From CAXBCP01 sp963977005 (GTDB lineage: Bacteria > Pseudomonadota > Alphaproteobacteria > MPNO01 > UBA830): 64,000 bases of DNA. The notes under the pieces are model-generated. The model saw only the letters and a list, made by a program, of their open reading frames with translations, did no database searches and had not been told where the DNA came from. The stretch spans positions 148,357 to 212,356 of the forward strand of contig CAXBMQ010000007.1 in assembly GCA_963977005.1 (NCBI GenBank), read 5' to 3'. The translations under genes were made by a program, and so were the position numbers. Shown here piece by piece: positions 1 through 8,170 of this stretch (its first letter is position 1; every line of letters begins with the position of its first letter).

Positions 1-875
1 TCTCCATCGGCTGCATTGAGCGGTCGAAGCGCCAGATCCAGCGTGAATTCCTGCGGACCGCCGACCTGATCGTCGGGCTTGGTTACGATACGATCGAGGT
101 AGAATACGAGGCGTGGATCGGCGAGACGCCGCTGCTGCAGGTAGATATCGAAAAAGTAGATATCGCTCCGTCGGTACAGTTGAAGGCCGAGGTGACAGGC
201 GATCTCGATATGTCGATCGGGGCGTTGGCCGATGCCGACATCATTGCCAATGACTGGCAAACGACCGAGATTGCCGGGCACAAGAGGGCATTCCAGGCGG
301 CGCTGCGTCCCGAGGTGCCGAATTTCGCCCCCCATCATGTGATCGATATCGTTCGCGATGTGCTGCCGCATGATGGTATCCTGACATATGACGTCGGTGC
401 CCATACCCATCAGATCGCCAGTCAGTGGACGGCACATGCGCCGCGCCAGTGCCTTATCACGAATGGCTGGTCATCGATGGGCTTCGGTCTGCCGGCGGCA
501 ATCGCGGCGAAGATCGCGCGGCCCGACCTGCCCGTGGTCTGCCTGATCGGCGATGGGTGTTTCCAGATGACCTGCGGCGAACTGGCGACGGCCAAGAGAA
601 TGGACCTGACGCTGCCCGTCGTGGTGCTCGACGATCGCTGGCTCGGTCTGATCCGGGTAAAACAGGAACGTCGACAGCTTTCGATATACGGGACGGCGCT
701 GCAGAACGAGGAATACCGCGACCCGCCGGAACACTATTTCGGCGTGCCGGCGTTCGGGGTGCGGAACGGCGAGGCATTGCGTGCTGCGCTGGGCACTGCA
801 TTGCAGGCAAAAGGGCCAACCGTGATCGAGGCAGTCGTGGATTCCGATCATTATTCGGAGACGGTTTTCGATTAA
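1..875 (+). CDS. Thiamine-diphosphate-dependent enzyme, acetolactate-synthase-like (5' truncated)
   Basis: The frame is open from base 3, so the gene enters from outside the window and only the last ~290 codons are visible. The residues retained are the end of the central domain (TADLIVGLGYDT) and the C-terminal TPP-binding domain, with the hallmark NGWSSMGFGLPAAIAA and the GDG motif (GDGCFQMTCGELATA). Family members (acetolactate synthase, sulfoacetaldehyde acetyltransferase, benzoylformate decarboxylase, oxalyl-CoA decarboxylase) bind thiamine diphosphate between two such domains and decarboxylate or ligate 2-oxo acids. The substrate cannot be told from this fragment. The usual Asn-Asn closing the TPP motif is Asp-Asp here (VVVLDDRW). 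A cupin gene follows 97 bp downstream on the same strand. Confidence 0.85.
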   Translation, partial: SIGCIERSKRQIQREFLRTADLIVGLGYDTIEVEYEAWIGETPLLQVDIEKVDIAPSVQLKAEVTGDLDMSIGALADADIIANDWQTTEIAGHKRAFQAALRPEVPNFAPHHVIDIVRDVLPHDGILTYDVGAHTHQIASQWTAHAPRQCLITNGWSSMGFGLPAAIAAKIARPDLPVVCLIGDGCFQMTCGELATAKRMDLTLPVVVLDDRWLGLIRVKQERRQLSIYGTALQNEEYRDPPEHYFGVPAFGVRNGEALRAALGTALQAKGPTVIEAVVDSDHYSETVFD

Positions 876-972
876 ATGGGATTAACCACGATCAAGGCCG
901 ACCGGTCGCTTTTTTTTGTATGTCATTGAGCATATTATCCGGTCAGAAAACACCAATAGAAAGGGAACGCCT

Positions 973-1479
973 ATGTCCTATACGCTGGAACAACTCGCCG
1001 CCGACTGCCGCGCCGCGATGGACAAAGACCCGGGACCAGCCGGTCGCGAGGAAGTGAGAAAGTTCATCGCTAAGGCGTGTGCTGACGATGAATTCGTCGC
1101 CACCCACCTGGGACCCGACAATACGACCGCGCGCCAGGTGATCTACGAGGATGACAAGCATAAGTTCTGCATTCTCGCCCATGTCTACGAGGGCGCAAAA
1201 GGCTCCAACCCGCACGATCACGGCCCGAGCTGGGCGATCTACGGTCAGGCGGACGGCGTGACGACCATGACAGACTGGGAAAAGGTCGAGGCCCCGAGCG
1301 GCGACGCGCCCGGCAAGGTCAAGAAGGTAAAGGATTACGATATGACGCGCGGCATCGCGTATCTCTACAACGAGGGCGACCTGCATTCGCCGAGCCGGAA
1401 AGCAACCACCCGGCTGATCCGCGTCGAAGGTCAGGACCTGACCGGCGTGAAGCGCGACAAGTACGAGGCAGTCGCGTAA
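973..1479 (+). CDS. Small cupin-fold protein, cysteine-dioxygenase-like
   Basis: 168 residues. The ATG at 973 is preferred because an AAGGGA ribosome site precedes it; an in-frame ATG at 916 lacks one. The central NPHDHGPSWAIYG segment matches the first cupin metal-binding motif (HxH with a following Gly-Pro), and LYNEGDLHSP supplies the later His expected in motif 2, so a mononuclear iron-binding beta barrel of the thiol-dioxygenase type is likely. No signal peptide, so cytosolic. Substrate unknown. It follows the TPP enzyme in the same direction and is closed by a hairpin terminator, so the two may be cotranscribed. Cupin assignment is firm; the thiol-dioxygenase resemblance is an inference. 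Confidence 0.7.
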   Translation: MSYTLEQLAADCRAAMDKDPGPAGREEVRKFIAKACADDEFVATHLGPDNTTARQVIYEDDKHKFCILAHVYEGAKGSNPHDHGPSWAIYGQADGVTTMTDWEKVEAPSGDAPGKVKKVKDYDMTRGIAYLYNEGDLHSPSRKATTRLIRVEGQDLTGVKRDKYEAVA

Positions 1480-1500
1480 CGGACGATCTCTGAAACTGTT

Positions 1501-1529
1501 AAAAGGGCCGGTTTTTACCGGCCCTTTTA
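1501..1529. terminator. Bidirectional hairpin terminator
   Basis: Inverted repeat AAAAGGGCCGGT / ACCGGCCCTTTT around a short T-rich loop. A-tract and T-tract on the two flanks let it terminate both the cupin gene (+) and the pobA operon (-), which converge here. Confidence 0.85.
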
Positions 1530-1532
1530 TTA

Positions 1533-2717
1533 TCAGTCTTCAAAGGGCAGGCCCGCATATTGCTCCGCAAGCGCGGCCATCGCGATTTCCGACTTCGACA
1601 GATAGGCAAGTTCGTCTTCGCGCGTGCGCTGATCGAACGGGTCGTCGTCCGGGAACTTGTGCAGCAGACAGGTCAGGTGCCATGACAGCCGTTCGGCATT
1701 CCATATCCGCCGCAATGCCATATCGGAATAGCTGTTGAGATAGGTATCGTTGTTCTTGCCGTAATGCTCGATCAGTCCGCGTGACAGGTAGTACACGTCG
1801 GAAAACGCGAGATTCAGTCCCTTGGCGCCTGTCGGCGGCACGATATGGGCGGCATCTCCGGCGAGGAACAGGCGACCGTGGCGCATCGGCTCGGCCACGA
1901 AACTGCGAAGCGGGGCGATCGACTTTTCGATGGACGGTCCGGTTTCGATGGCATCCGCGATATCCTTTGGAAAACGCGCCTTCAGCTCTTCCCAGAACCG
2001 GTCGTCGGGCCATTCGTCGAGACTGTCGTTCAGGTCGCACTGGATATAGTACCGGCTGAGCCGTTCGTTGCGTTGCGAGGCCAGCGCAAACCCGCGTTCG
2101 TGATTGGCGTAGATGATATCCGGCAGGGGCGCGGTTTCGGACATGATTGCCAGCCAGCCGAATGGATAGCCTTTTTCGTATACCCGCATCAGGTCGGCGG
2201 GAATGGACTGGCGGCTGACACCGTGAAATCCGTCGCACCCTGCGATAAAGTCGCAGTCTATCCGCTGTTCCCTGCCGTCCTTCGTGAAGGTCACGTACGG
2301 GGCGTCCGTCGTCATGTCGTGCGGTTGCACGTTTTCCGCTTCGTCGATGATCTGTCCACCCGCCTTGTCGCGTGCCGCATACAGATCTTCGGTAATGGCC
2401 GTCTGGCCGTAGGCAGTCATGTCCCGGCCGGTGTATTTCTTGGTGTCGATCAGCAGCTTCTCGCTGCCGGCCCAGACGATAAACGTGCCGTCATGCGGTT
2501 TGCCCTCGCGGTCCAGGCGCTCGCCCAGCCCCATGGAACGGAGCATGTCGACCGAGCCGGCCTCAAGCACCCCCGCGCGAATGCGGCTGAGCACGTAGGC
2601 CCGGCTGCGTTGTTCGAGCACGATATTGTCAACGCCGCTCTGGTCGAGCCGGTGCGATAGAAGAAGGCCTGCCGGCCCGCCGCCGATTATGACGACGCGT
2701 ATCTTTTCCATTGTCAT
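1533..2717 (-). CDS. pobA: 4-hydroxybenzoate 3-monooxygenase
   Basis: FAD- and NADPH-dependent hydroxylase converting 4-hydroxybenzoate to protocatechuate in the cytosol. The 394-residue length equals the classical enzyme. Visible motifs: dinucleotide fold VVIIGGGPAGLLLSHRL near the N-terminus, the DG motif (IAGCDGFHGVSR, ~residue 160) and the GD motif (LFLAGDAAHIVPPTGAKG, ~residues 284-301), all typical of PobA, including the SRIRAGVLE segment that contacts FAD and substrate. It is the last gene of a ligA-ligB-pobA operon, 24 bp after ligB, so its product is passed to the ring-cleavage enzyme of the same transcript. ATG at 2717 or 2711 (MEK) are both possible. No regulator is adjacent. Confidence 0.93.
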   Translation of the reverse strand: MTMEKIRVVIIGGGPAGLLLSHRLDQSGVDNIVLEQRSRAYVLSRIRAGVLEAGSVDMLRSMGLGERLDREGKPHDGTFIVWAGSEKLLIDTKKYTGRDMTAYGQTAITEDLYAARDKAGGQIIDEAENVQPHDMTTDAPYVTFTKDGREQRIDCDFIAGCDGFHGVSRQSIPADLMRVYEKGYPFGWLAIMSETAPLPDIIYANHERGFALASQRNERLSRYYIQCDLNDSLDEWPDDRFWEELKARFPKDIADAIETGPSIEKSIAPLRSFVAEPMRHGRLFLAGDAAHIVPPTGAKGLNLAFSDVYYLSRGLIEHYGKNNDTYLNSYSDMALRRIWNAERLSWHLTCLLHKFPDDDPFDQRTREDELAYLSKSEIAMAALAEQYAGLPFED

Positions 2718-2741
2718 ATTCCTGTCTGCGGGGGCCGCCGC

Positions 2742-3584
2742 TTAAACCGCTTCCTCGAGGGCGATCAGCCCCATTCCCGTGGTCATTGGTGCATAATAGT
2801 TACGGTGCACCTGGCGGACGGGCGCACCGTCCAGCGCGCCACGCATGGTCAGCCACATGATCAGTTCGACAGCCTCGGCGCCAGCGTCTTCCATAATCTT
2901 CTGGTGGGTGAGCTCCGTGAGCGCCATGGGATCTTTTTCGATCTTGTCGAGAAAGTCCTCGTCGAATTCGCTGTTGAGATATCCGAACCGCGCGCCGTTC
3001 AACTGATGCGACATGCCACCGGTGCCGAGGATGACGACTTTCGTGTCCTTCGGATAGCTTTCGACCGCCTTGCGGATCGCCTGTCCCAGCTTCCAGCAGC
3101 GCAGCGCCGTTGGCAGCGGGTGCTGGATCACGTTGACGGCGACCGGCACGACCTTGACCGGCCAGTCGGGATCGTGATCCCAGCACAGGTGCATCGGCAC
3201 CATGAAGCCGTGTTCGACCGCCATTTCCTGGCATACGGTGATATCGAATTCGTTGTACACAAGCTCGTTGCAGATATGCCATGACAGGTCCGTATCGCCC
3301 GGGAAATCGGGCAGGGGACGGCGACCCCAGCCTTCGTCGCCGACCGGATACACATCGGCCGCGCCGACGGCGAAGGTCGGGTACTTGTCGAAGAAAAAGT
3401 CTCCGCCGTGATCGTTATAGACGACGATCGCGACGTCCGGCTTGATCTCTTTCAGCCAGTCCTTGACCGGTTCATACGCATCGAAAAGCGGTTTCCAGTC
3501 CGGTTCCTGGGTGCGGCCCTGATCGTAGACGACCCCGATCGATGGTACGTGCGAGGTGCCGATACCGGCAATAATCTTTCCCAT
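2742..3584 (-). CDS. ligB: Protocatechuate 4,5-dioxygenase, beta (catalytic) subunit
   Basis: 280 residues, class III extradiol dioxygenase. The conserved Fe(II) ligands can be placed: His in GTSHVPSIG (~12), His in VYNDHGGDFF (~60) and Glu in the AEAVELIMW helix (~240), plus the catalytic His in GTGGMSHQL (~190). The enzyme opens protocatechuate between C4 and C5 to 4-carboxy-2-hydroxymuconate semialdehyde. It lies 12 bp after ligA and 24 bp before pobA, so the operon makes and cleaves protocatechuate. The next pathway genes (ligC, ligI, ligJ, ligK) are not in the window. Slightly shorter than the ~300 residues of the Sphingobium enzyme. Confidence 0.9.
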   Translation of the reverse strand: MGKIIAGIGTSHVPSIGVVYDQGRTQEPDWKPLFDAYEPVKDWLKEIKPDVAIVVYNDHGGDFFFDKYPTFAVGAADVYPVGDEGWGRRPLPDFPGDTDLSWHICNELVYNEFDITVCQEMAVEHGFMVPMHLCWDHDPDWPVKVVPVAVNVIQHPLPTALRCWKLGQAIRKAVESYPKDTKVVILGTGGMSHQLNGARFGYLNSEFDEDFLDKIEKDPMALTELTHQKIMEDAGAEAVELIMWLTMRGALDGAPVRQVHRNYYAPMTTGMGLIALEEAV

Positions 3585-3596
3585 AAACCGTGTCCT

Positions 3597-3959
3597 CTAC
3601 TTTGCACCCGCGGCGTTTCGCGTCGCGAGAAATTCCTCGTATGTCTGGCCCCGCTGATGTGCGCCGATCTGGTACAGGCCTTCGCCGATAACGGCACCTA
3701 TCTTCATGATCATGTAAATATTGCCGCCATGTTCGTCCATGATGGCGCGCCAGTCCCGGTCGCGGATGAGCTGCTTTTCCTCCTCGGTCAGATCGCTGGC
3801 GGCGAGGGCGGCTTCCTCGTCCGCCAGGAAGGCTTCGCGGTTCTCCGGTTTGACCAGCGACATTGCAAACTTGTTCAGCCGGTATCCGAGGCGCGTCTGT
3901 TCCGCATCGAAAATTTTTGTGTCGTCGATCGGACGTTCTGGATCTACCTGTCTGGCCAT
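3597..3959 (-). CDS. ligA: Protocatechuate 4,5-dioxygenase, alpha subunit
   Basis: 120 residues, all-helical small subunit that caps the LigB active site. Recognisable family segments are NKFAMSLVKPENREAFLADE and the C-terminal half containing DEHGGNIYMIMKIG. The start is placed at MARQVDPE; an in-frame ATG four codons upstream is possible. First gene of the ligA-ligB-pobA operon, with an AT-rich promoter region immediately upstream. Confidence 0.88.
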   Translation of the reverse strand: MARQVDPERPIDDTKIFDAEQTRLGYRLNKFAMSLVKPENREAFLADEEAALAASDLTEEEKQLIRDRDWRAIMDEHGGNIYMIMKIGAVIGEGLYQIGAHQRGQTYEEFLATRNAAGAK

Positions 3960-3971
3960 GTCTGTTCTCAC

Positions 3972-4077
3972 TATACCATATCAAATGATAATATAAGTTT
4001 TACACCGGTCTGCCTGAAACGACAACCCGGCAAGCTATGACAATAACACATATCTCGTACCCGGAACGGCACGGGGG
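3972..4077 (-). promoter_or_regulatory. Probable promoter/operator region of the ligA-ligB-pobA operon
   Basis: AT-rich 100-bp gap between the SDR gene and ligA. It contains a dyad TATCA-AA-TGATA at 3977-3988, a plausible regulator site just upstream of the ligA start. No regulator gene is adjacent, so the binding protein is unknown. Confidence 0.35.
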
Positions 4078-4833
4078 TCAGTTCATTGCCGAGCCGCCAT
4101 CGACGGCGAGTACCTGGCCGGTGATAAAATCGCTCTCTTCGCTTGCGAGGAAAATACAGGCGCCGACGACATCTTCGGGCACCTGTTCTCGCTTTATGGC
4201 GCGCGTCGCGGTACCCATTGCGATCATGCCGCGCAGTTCATCCTGCGCGATCACGTTGTCGGTCATGATCCCGCCCGGTGCGATGGTATTGGCCCGTATG
4301 CCGACGTCGCCGAGCTCTCGGGCGACGGAACGGGTAAACGATATCACGGCCCCCTTGGACGTGTCGTAGTGGAGCAGGTTGGTGTATCCCTTCAGTGCCC
4401 GGCCGGACGAAATATTGATGATTTTGCCATACCCCTGTGCGGTCATCTGCGGTACGACGGCTTTCGTGCACAGGAACATGCCGTTGATGTTCACATCCAG
4501 CACCTTGTCCCATTCGGCCTTGCTGATCTCCATGATCGGCTTCTGGCCGACATGGACCCAGAGCGCGGCGTTATTCACGAGAATGTCGATCCGCCCGAAG
4601 GCATCGATGGCCTGCGCCACCATCCCGGCGCAGGCTTCCTCATCGGTCACGTCCGTCCGGGTGGCAATGGCGGTGCCGCCCGCGGCGGAAATTTCATCTA
4701 TCAGCGAGTCCGCCGGTGCGACGTCGGCGATCACGACCTTCGCGCCTTCGGCGGCGAATGCGCGGGCATATGCTGCGCCGATTCCCTGAGCGCCGCCGGT
4801 GATGATGGCTACTCTGTCTTCAAGTCTTGGCAT
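4078..4833 (-). CDS. Short-chain dehydrogenase/reductase (classical SDR)
   Basis: 251 residues. The start at 4833 follows a clear AAAGGAG site; the frame is open far upstream but that extension has no family resemblance. Motifs: cofactor loop TGGAQGIG near residue 12, NNAA (~88), catalytic Ser in ISSGRA, and YDTSK with the Tyr-Lys pair, ending in the usual ITGQVLAVDGGSAMN. It should oxidise or reduce an alcohol/carbonyl with NAD(P)(H). It lies 118 bp upstream of ligA on the same strand, so a role in supplying or modifying an aromatic substrate is plausible but not shown. Confidence 0.85.
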   Translation of the reverse strand: MPRLEDRVAIITGGAQGIGAAYARAFAAEGAKVVIADVAPADSLIDEISAAGGTAIATRTDVTDEEACAGMVAQAIDAFGRIDILVNNAALWVHVGQKPIMEISKAEWDKVLDVNINGMFLCTKAVVPQMTAQGYGKIINISSGRALKGYTNLLHYDTSKGAVISFTRSVARELGDVGIRANTIAPGGIMTDNVIAQDELRGMIAMGTATRAIKREQVPEDVVGACIFLASEESDFITGQVLAVDGGSAMN

Positions 4834-5121
4834 ATGGCGAACTCCTTTGCGGCTATGAGCGGGGCGTCGACGAGCACGGCGTCCGAGCGCAGGGCCACCG
4901 GTCATTTTTCGGCAGACCGGGGCGATCCTCATGCGTTCGCACCCTGTATACCGAAACCCTGCTACCGGAACAAAATCGGCGATTGCGCCGGCACTTGACG
5001 GCGGTCGAGTTTCACTGTCCAGTAAAGGCTGCAACAAGGTCGCGCAGTGGCATGCCGGTGCGGACGACGGCAATACATATTTCGCTATAGAATTTAACGC
5101 AGTGACCGTGTTGTACCGCCC

Positions 5122-7473
5122 ATGAAATCCGATCCGGTTTTGACCGATCCTGCCGACCTGATGTCGGCGGCCAAACGCCTCCGTGACAGCGGCTATGGCG
5201 ATATCGTGACCTATAGCCCCAAGGTTTTTATTCCGCTGACCAGATTGTGTCGGGATGTCTGCCACTACTGCACTTTCGCGCACCCGCCTGCAGCGGGCGC
5301 GAGGGCGTATCTGACCGGCAACGAGGTGCTGGAGATTGCGCGCGCGGGTGCGGCGGCCGGATGCACAGAGGCTTTGTTTACCCTGGGCGACAAGCCTGAA
5401 TTGCGCTACCGCGTGGCGCGGGACGAGCTTGCGGCGCTGGGCCATGAGACGACAATTTCCTATCTCGCCGAAATGGCCGCGCTTGTCCTTGCCGAAACAG
5501 GGCTGTTGCCGCATCTGAATCCGGGTGTGATGACGGCGGAGGATATTGCGCTGCTGCGCCCGGTGTCGGCATCGATGGGGTTGATGCTGGAGGGCACGTC
5601 GCCCGCGCTATCGGCGCGCGGTGGCCCGCATTTCGGATCGCCCGACAAGGACCCGGCGGCGCGGTTGGAGACGATCCGCCTCGCGGGGGAGGCGCGGGTA
5701 CCGTTTACCACCGGAATCCTGATCGGGATCGGGGAAGAACGGGCAGACCGTGTGGCGGCGCTTGAACTTATTCGCGACCTGCACGACGGCTACGGCCATA
5801 TCCAGGAAATCATCATTCAGAATTTCCGGGCCAAACCGGGCACGAAGATGGCGGGGGCGCCGGAACCGGGCCTCGACGACCTTCTCTGGACGATTTCGGC
5901 GGCGCGTAATCTGTTCGGCGCCGACATGTCCATCCAGGCGCCACCCAATCTCAGTGGAGACGAATTCGGCGATCTGATCGCTGCCGGTATCAACGACTGG
6001 GGCGGGGTCTCGCCGGTCACGCCCGATCATGTGAACCCGGAAGCGCCGTGGCCGGCGGTCGTACGACTGCGCGAGGCAACGGCGGCCAACGGCAAAGCAC
6101 TCGCCGCACGATTGCCGGTCTATCCCCGCTACATTTTCGAGGCCGGCTGGCTGGACGATGGCGTGCGCCCCGCGGTCTTGCGGGCGATGGATGGCGACGG
6201 CCTTGCCCGGGACGATGGCTGGTCGCCCGGCGTTTCGGGCCTTTCGCCGGTGCTGCCGTCGTTGGTCGGCGGAAACGGACGGGATATTCGTGGGCTGATA
6301 GACCGGGCAGTGGCCGGAGAGCGGCTACACGAGGCAGAAATCGGCGTGCTTCTGACGGCGCGGGGCGAAGCCTTTCGCGAGATTGTTGCCGCCGCGGATG
6401 CGGTGCGCCAGTCGGTGAGCGGCGATACGGTGACATACGCCGTGAACCGCAACATCAACTATACGAATGTCTGCGGCTATCGCTGCGGGTTCTGTGCCTT
6501 CTCGAAGGGCCGCCTGAGCGCGAATCTGCGCGGGGCGCCCTACGATCTCGCGCTGGATGAAATTTCGCGCCGCGCAGCCGAAGCCTGGGACCGCGGGGCA
6601 ACGGAAGTCTGTCTGCAGGGCGGTATTCATCCCGACTATACCGGAGATACCTATCTGTCGATTGTCCGCGCCGTAAAGAATGTGGCGCCGGATATCCATG
6701 TGCATGCGTTTTCGCCTTTGGAAATATCTCAGGGCGCGGCCACGCTGGGACTGTCCGTCGCAGAATATCTCGCCGCGCTGAAGGAGGCCGGCTTGGGATC
6801 GTTGCCGGGCACGGCTGCCGAAATTCTCGATGACGAGGTGCGCGCCCTGCTATGCGCCGACAAGCTGTCGACCGGCGAATGGCTGGAGGTTATCGATACG
6901 GCGCATCGGGCGGGATTGCGAAGCACGGCGACGATCATGCACGGTCACCTCGAGCGTCCCGTGCACCATGCGCGTCATTTGTTGCGTGTTCGCGACCAGC
7001 AGGAGAAAACCGGCGGGTTTACCGAGTTCGTGCCGCTGCCGTTCGTTCACATGGAGGCGCCGATCTACCTGAAAGGCATCGCGCGCAAGGGGCCGACATT
7101 CCGCGAAACGGTTCTGATCCACGCCGTGGCCCGGCTCGCCCTCAACCCCGTTATTCCCAATATCCAGACAAGCTGGGTGAAGCTTGGGATTGCCGGTGCC
7201 GCCGAATGCCTGAAGGCGGGCGTCAACGATCTCGGCGGCACGCTGATGAATGAATCCATTTCCCGCGCCGCGGGCGCAGCGCATGGCCAGGAACTCGCGC
7301 CGGCCGATATTCGGGAACTCGTTCACGGTCTTGGCCGGATGCCGCGTCAGCGTACGACTTTGTACGGCGACGTCCCGGTCGAGCGACAGATGGCGGCCGA
7401 CGCGCCGGGGCCGCTGACCGATCCGGTGCAGACGCCCGCCGCAAAATTTGCCCATGGAGTTGCAGCAGAATGA
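5122..7473 (+). CDS. fbiC: FO synthase, fused CofG-CofH (7,8-didemethyl-8-hydroxy-5-deazariboflavin synthase)
   Basis: 783 residues containing two radical-SAM domains in one chain. The N-terminal half has CRDVCHYCTFAH (~residues 43-54, CofG-type CxxxCxxC), the C-terminal half has NVCGYRCGFCAFSKG (~450, CofH-type), each with a [4Fe-4S] cluster and SAM. Together they condense tyrosine with the pyrimidine 5-amino-6-ribitylamino-uracil to make FO, the deazaflavin chromophore of coenzyme F420. The fusion is the actinobacterial FbiC arrangement; many archaea have separate genes. The stop overlaps the next start by 4 bp (ATGA), tying it to an F420-reducing enzyme. The side-chain genes (cofC, cofD/fbiA, cofE/fbiB) are not in the window. 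No strong Shine-Dalgarno precedes the ATG. Confidence 0.93.
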   Translation: MKSDPVLTDPADLMSAAKRLRDSGYGDIVTYSPKVFIPLTRLCRDVCHYCTFAHPPAAGARAYLTGNEVLEIARAGAAAGCTEALFTLGDKPELRYRVARDELAALGHETTISYLAEMAALVLAETGLLPHLNPGVMTAEDIALLRPVSASMGLMLEGTSPALSARGGPHFGSPDKDPAARLETIRLAGEARVPFTTGILIGIGEERADRVAALELIRDLHDGYGHIQEIIIQNFRAKPGTKMAGAPEPGLDDLLWTISAARNLFGADMSIQAPPNLSGDEFGDLIAAGINDWGGVSPVTPDHVNPEAPWPAVVRLREATAANGKALAARLPVYPRYIFEAGWLDDGVRPAVLRAMDGDGLARDDGWSPGVSGLSPVLPSLVGGNGRDIRGLIDRAVAGERLHEAEIGVLLTARGEAFREIVAAADAVRQSVSGDTVTYAVNRNINYTNVCGYRCGFCAFSKGRLSANLRGAPYDLALDEISRRAAEAWDRGATEVCLQGGIHPDYTGDTYLSIVRAVKNVAPDIHVHAFSPLEISQGAATLGLSVAEYLAALKEAGLGSLPGTAAEILDDEVRALLCADKLSTGEWLEVIDTAHRAGLRSTATIMHGHLERPVHHARHLLRVRDQQEKTGGFTEFVPLPFVHMEAPIYLKGIARKGPTFRETVLIHAVARLALNPVIPNIQTSWVKLGIAGAAECLKAGVNDLGGTLMNESISRAAGAAHGQELAPADIRELVHGLGRMPRQRTTLYGDVPVERQMAADAPGPLTDPVQTPAAKFAHGVAAE

Positions 7474-8129
7474 CAGAGAACTTACCGGTTATAGCGGTTA
7501 TCGGTGGCACGGGTGCCGAAGGGTCCGGGCTCGCTGCCCGCTGGGCAAATGCCGGCTACCGGGTGATCGTGGGCTCGCGGAACGCCGACAGCGCCGCCGA
7601 AACCGCGGCGGTGATCGGTGCCGAGGGAATGGACAACGCCGCGGCTGTCGCCGCCTGCGATATCGCGGTCCTTACCGTTCCCTATGCGGCGCAGCGCGCA
7701 ACGCTGAGCAGTCTGCGCGAGGGATTGCAGGGCAAAATCCTGGTCGACGTCACCGTGCCGCTGGTACCGCCCAAGGTCATGCGTGTCCAGTTGCCCGAAG
7801 AGGGCTGTGCCGCCCTGATCGCACAGGCGGTTGTCGGCGACGATGTTAAGGTGGTATCCGCTTTCCAGAACGTCTCGGCCGGTCATCTGAAGGATCCGGA
7901 CCATGTAATTGACTGCGACGTTCTGATCACCGGCGACGATCCGGCCGCCCGGGCGGCAGTCGTCGACCTGGCGATCGCCGCCGGGCTGAGGGGAGTGGAG
8001 GCCGGCCCGCTGGATAACGCTGTCGCCGCGGAGGCGATGACGTCCCTGCTGATCTGGATGAACCGGAAATACAAGTCGCCGGGCGCCGGTATACGGATTA
8101 CGGCATTGCCCCCCGAAATCGAGGGATAA
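7470..8129 (+). CDS. npdG: NADPH-dependent F420 reductase
   Basis: 219 residues. The N-terminal GGTGAEGSGLAARWANAG is the NADP-binding loop characteristic of F420:NADP oxidoreductases, followed by a SRN segment that reads the NADP phosphate. VTVPLVPP and SAFQNVSAGHL are further family blocks. It transfers hydride between NADPH and F420, most likely supplying F420H2 to reductases. Translationally coupled to fbiC by an ATGA overlap, which makes the assignment secure, and closed by a strong hairpin terminator. No F420-dependent reductase was recognised in the window. Confidence 0.92.
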   Translation: MTENLPVIAVIGGTGAEGSGLAARWANAGYRVIVGSRNADSAAETAAVIGAEGMDNAAAVAACDIAVLTVPYAAQRATLSSLREGLQGKILVDVTVPLVPPKVMRVQLPEEGCAALIAQAVVGDDVKVVSAFQNVSAGHLKDPDHVIDCDVLITGDDPAARAAVVDLAIAAGLRGVEAGPLDNAVAAEAMTSLLIWMNRKYKSPGAGIRITALPPEIEG

Positions 8130-8158
8130 AAAAAGCGGGCTGACCGGCCCGCTTTTTA
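8129..8158. terminator. Hairpin terminator between fbiC-npdG and the PEP-CTERM gene
   Basis: AAAAAGCGGGC / GCCCGCTTTTT stem around TGACCG, overlapping the npdG stop codon. Symmetric A/T flanks allow termination of both converging transcripts. Confidence 0.88.
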
Positions 8159-8170
8159 TTCCCGAAGCGC

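Noticed and set aside
4834..5514. N-terminal extension of the SDR at 4078-4833
   Set aside because: Open frame only; it overlaps the fbiC start and has no similarity to SDRs. AAAGGAG marks the true start at 4833.
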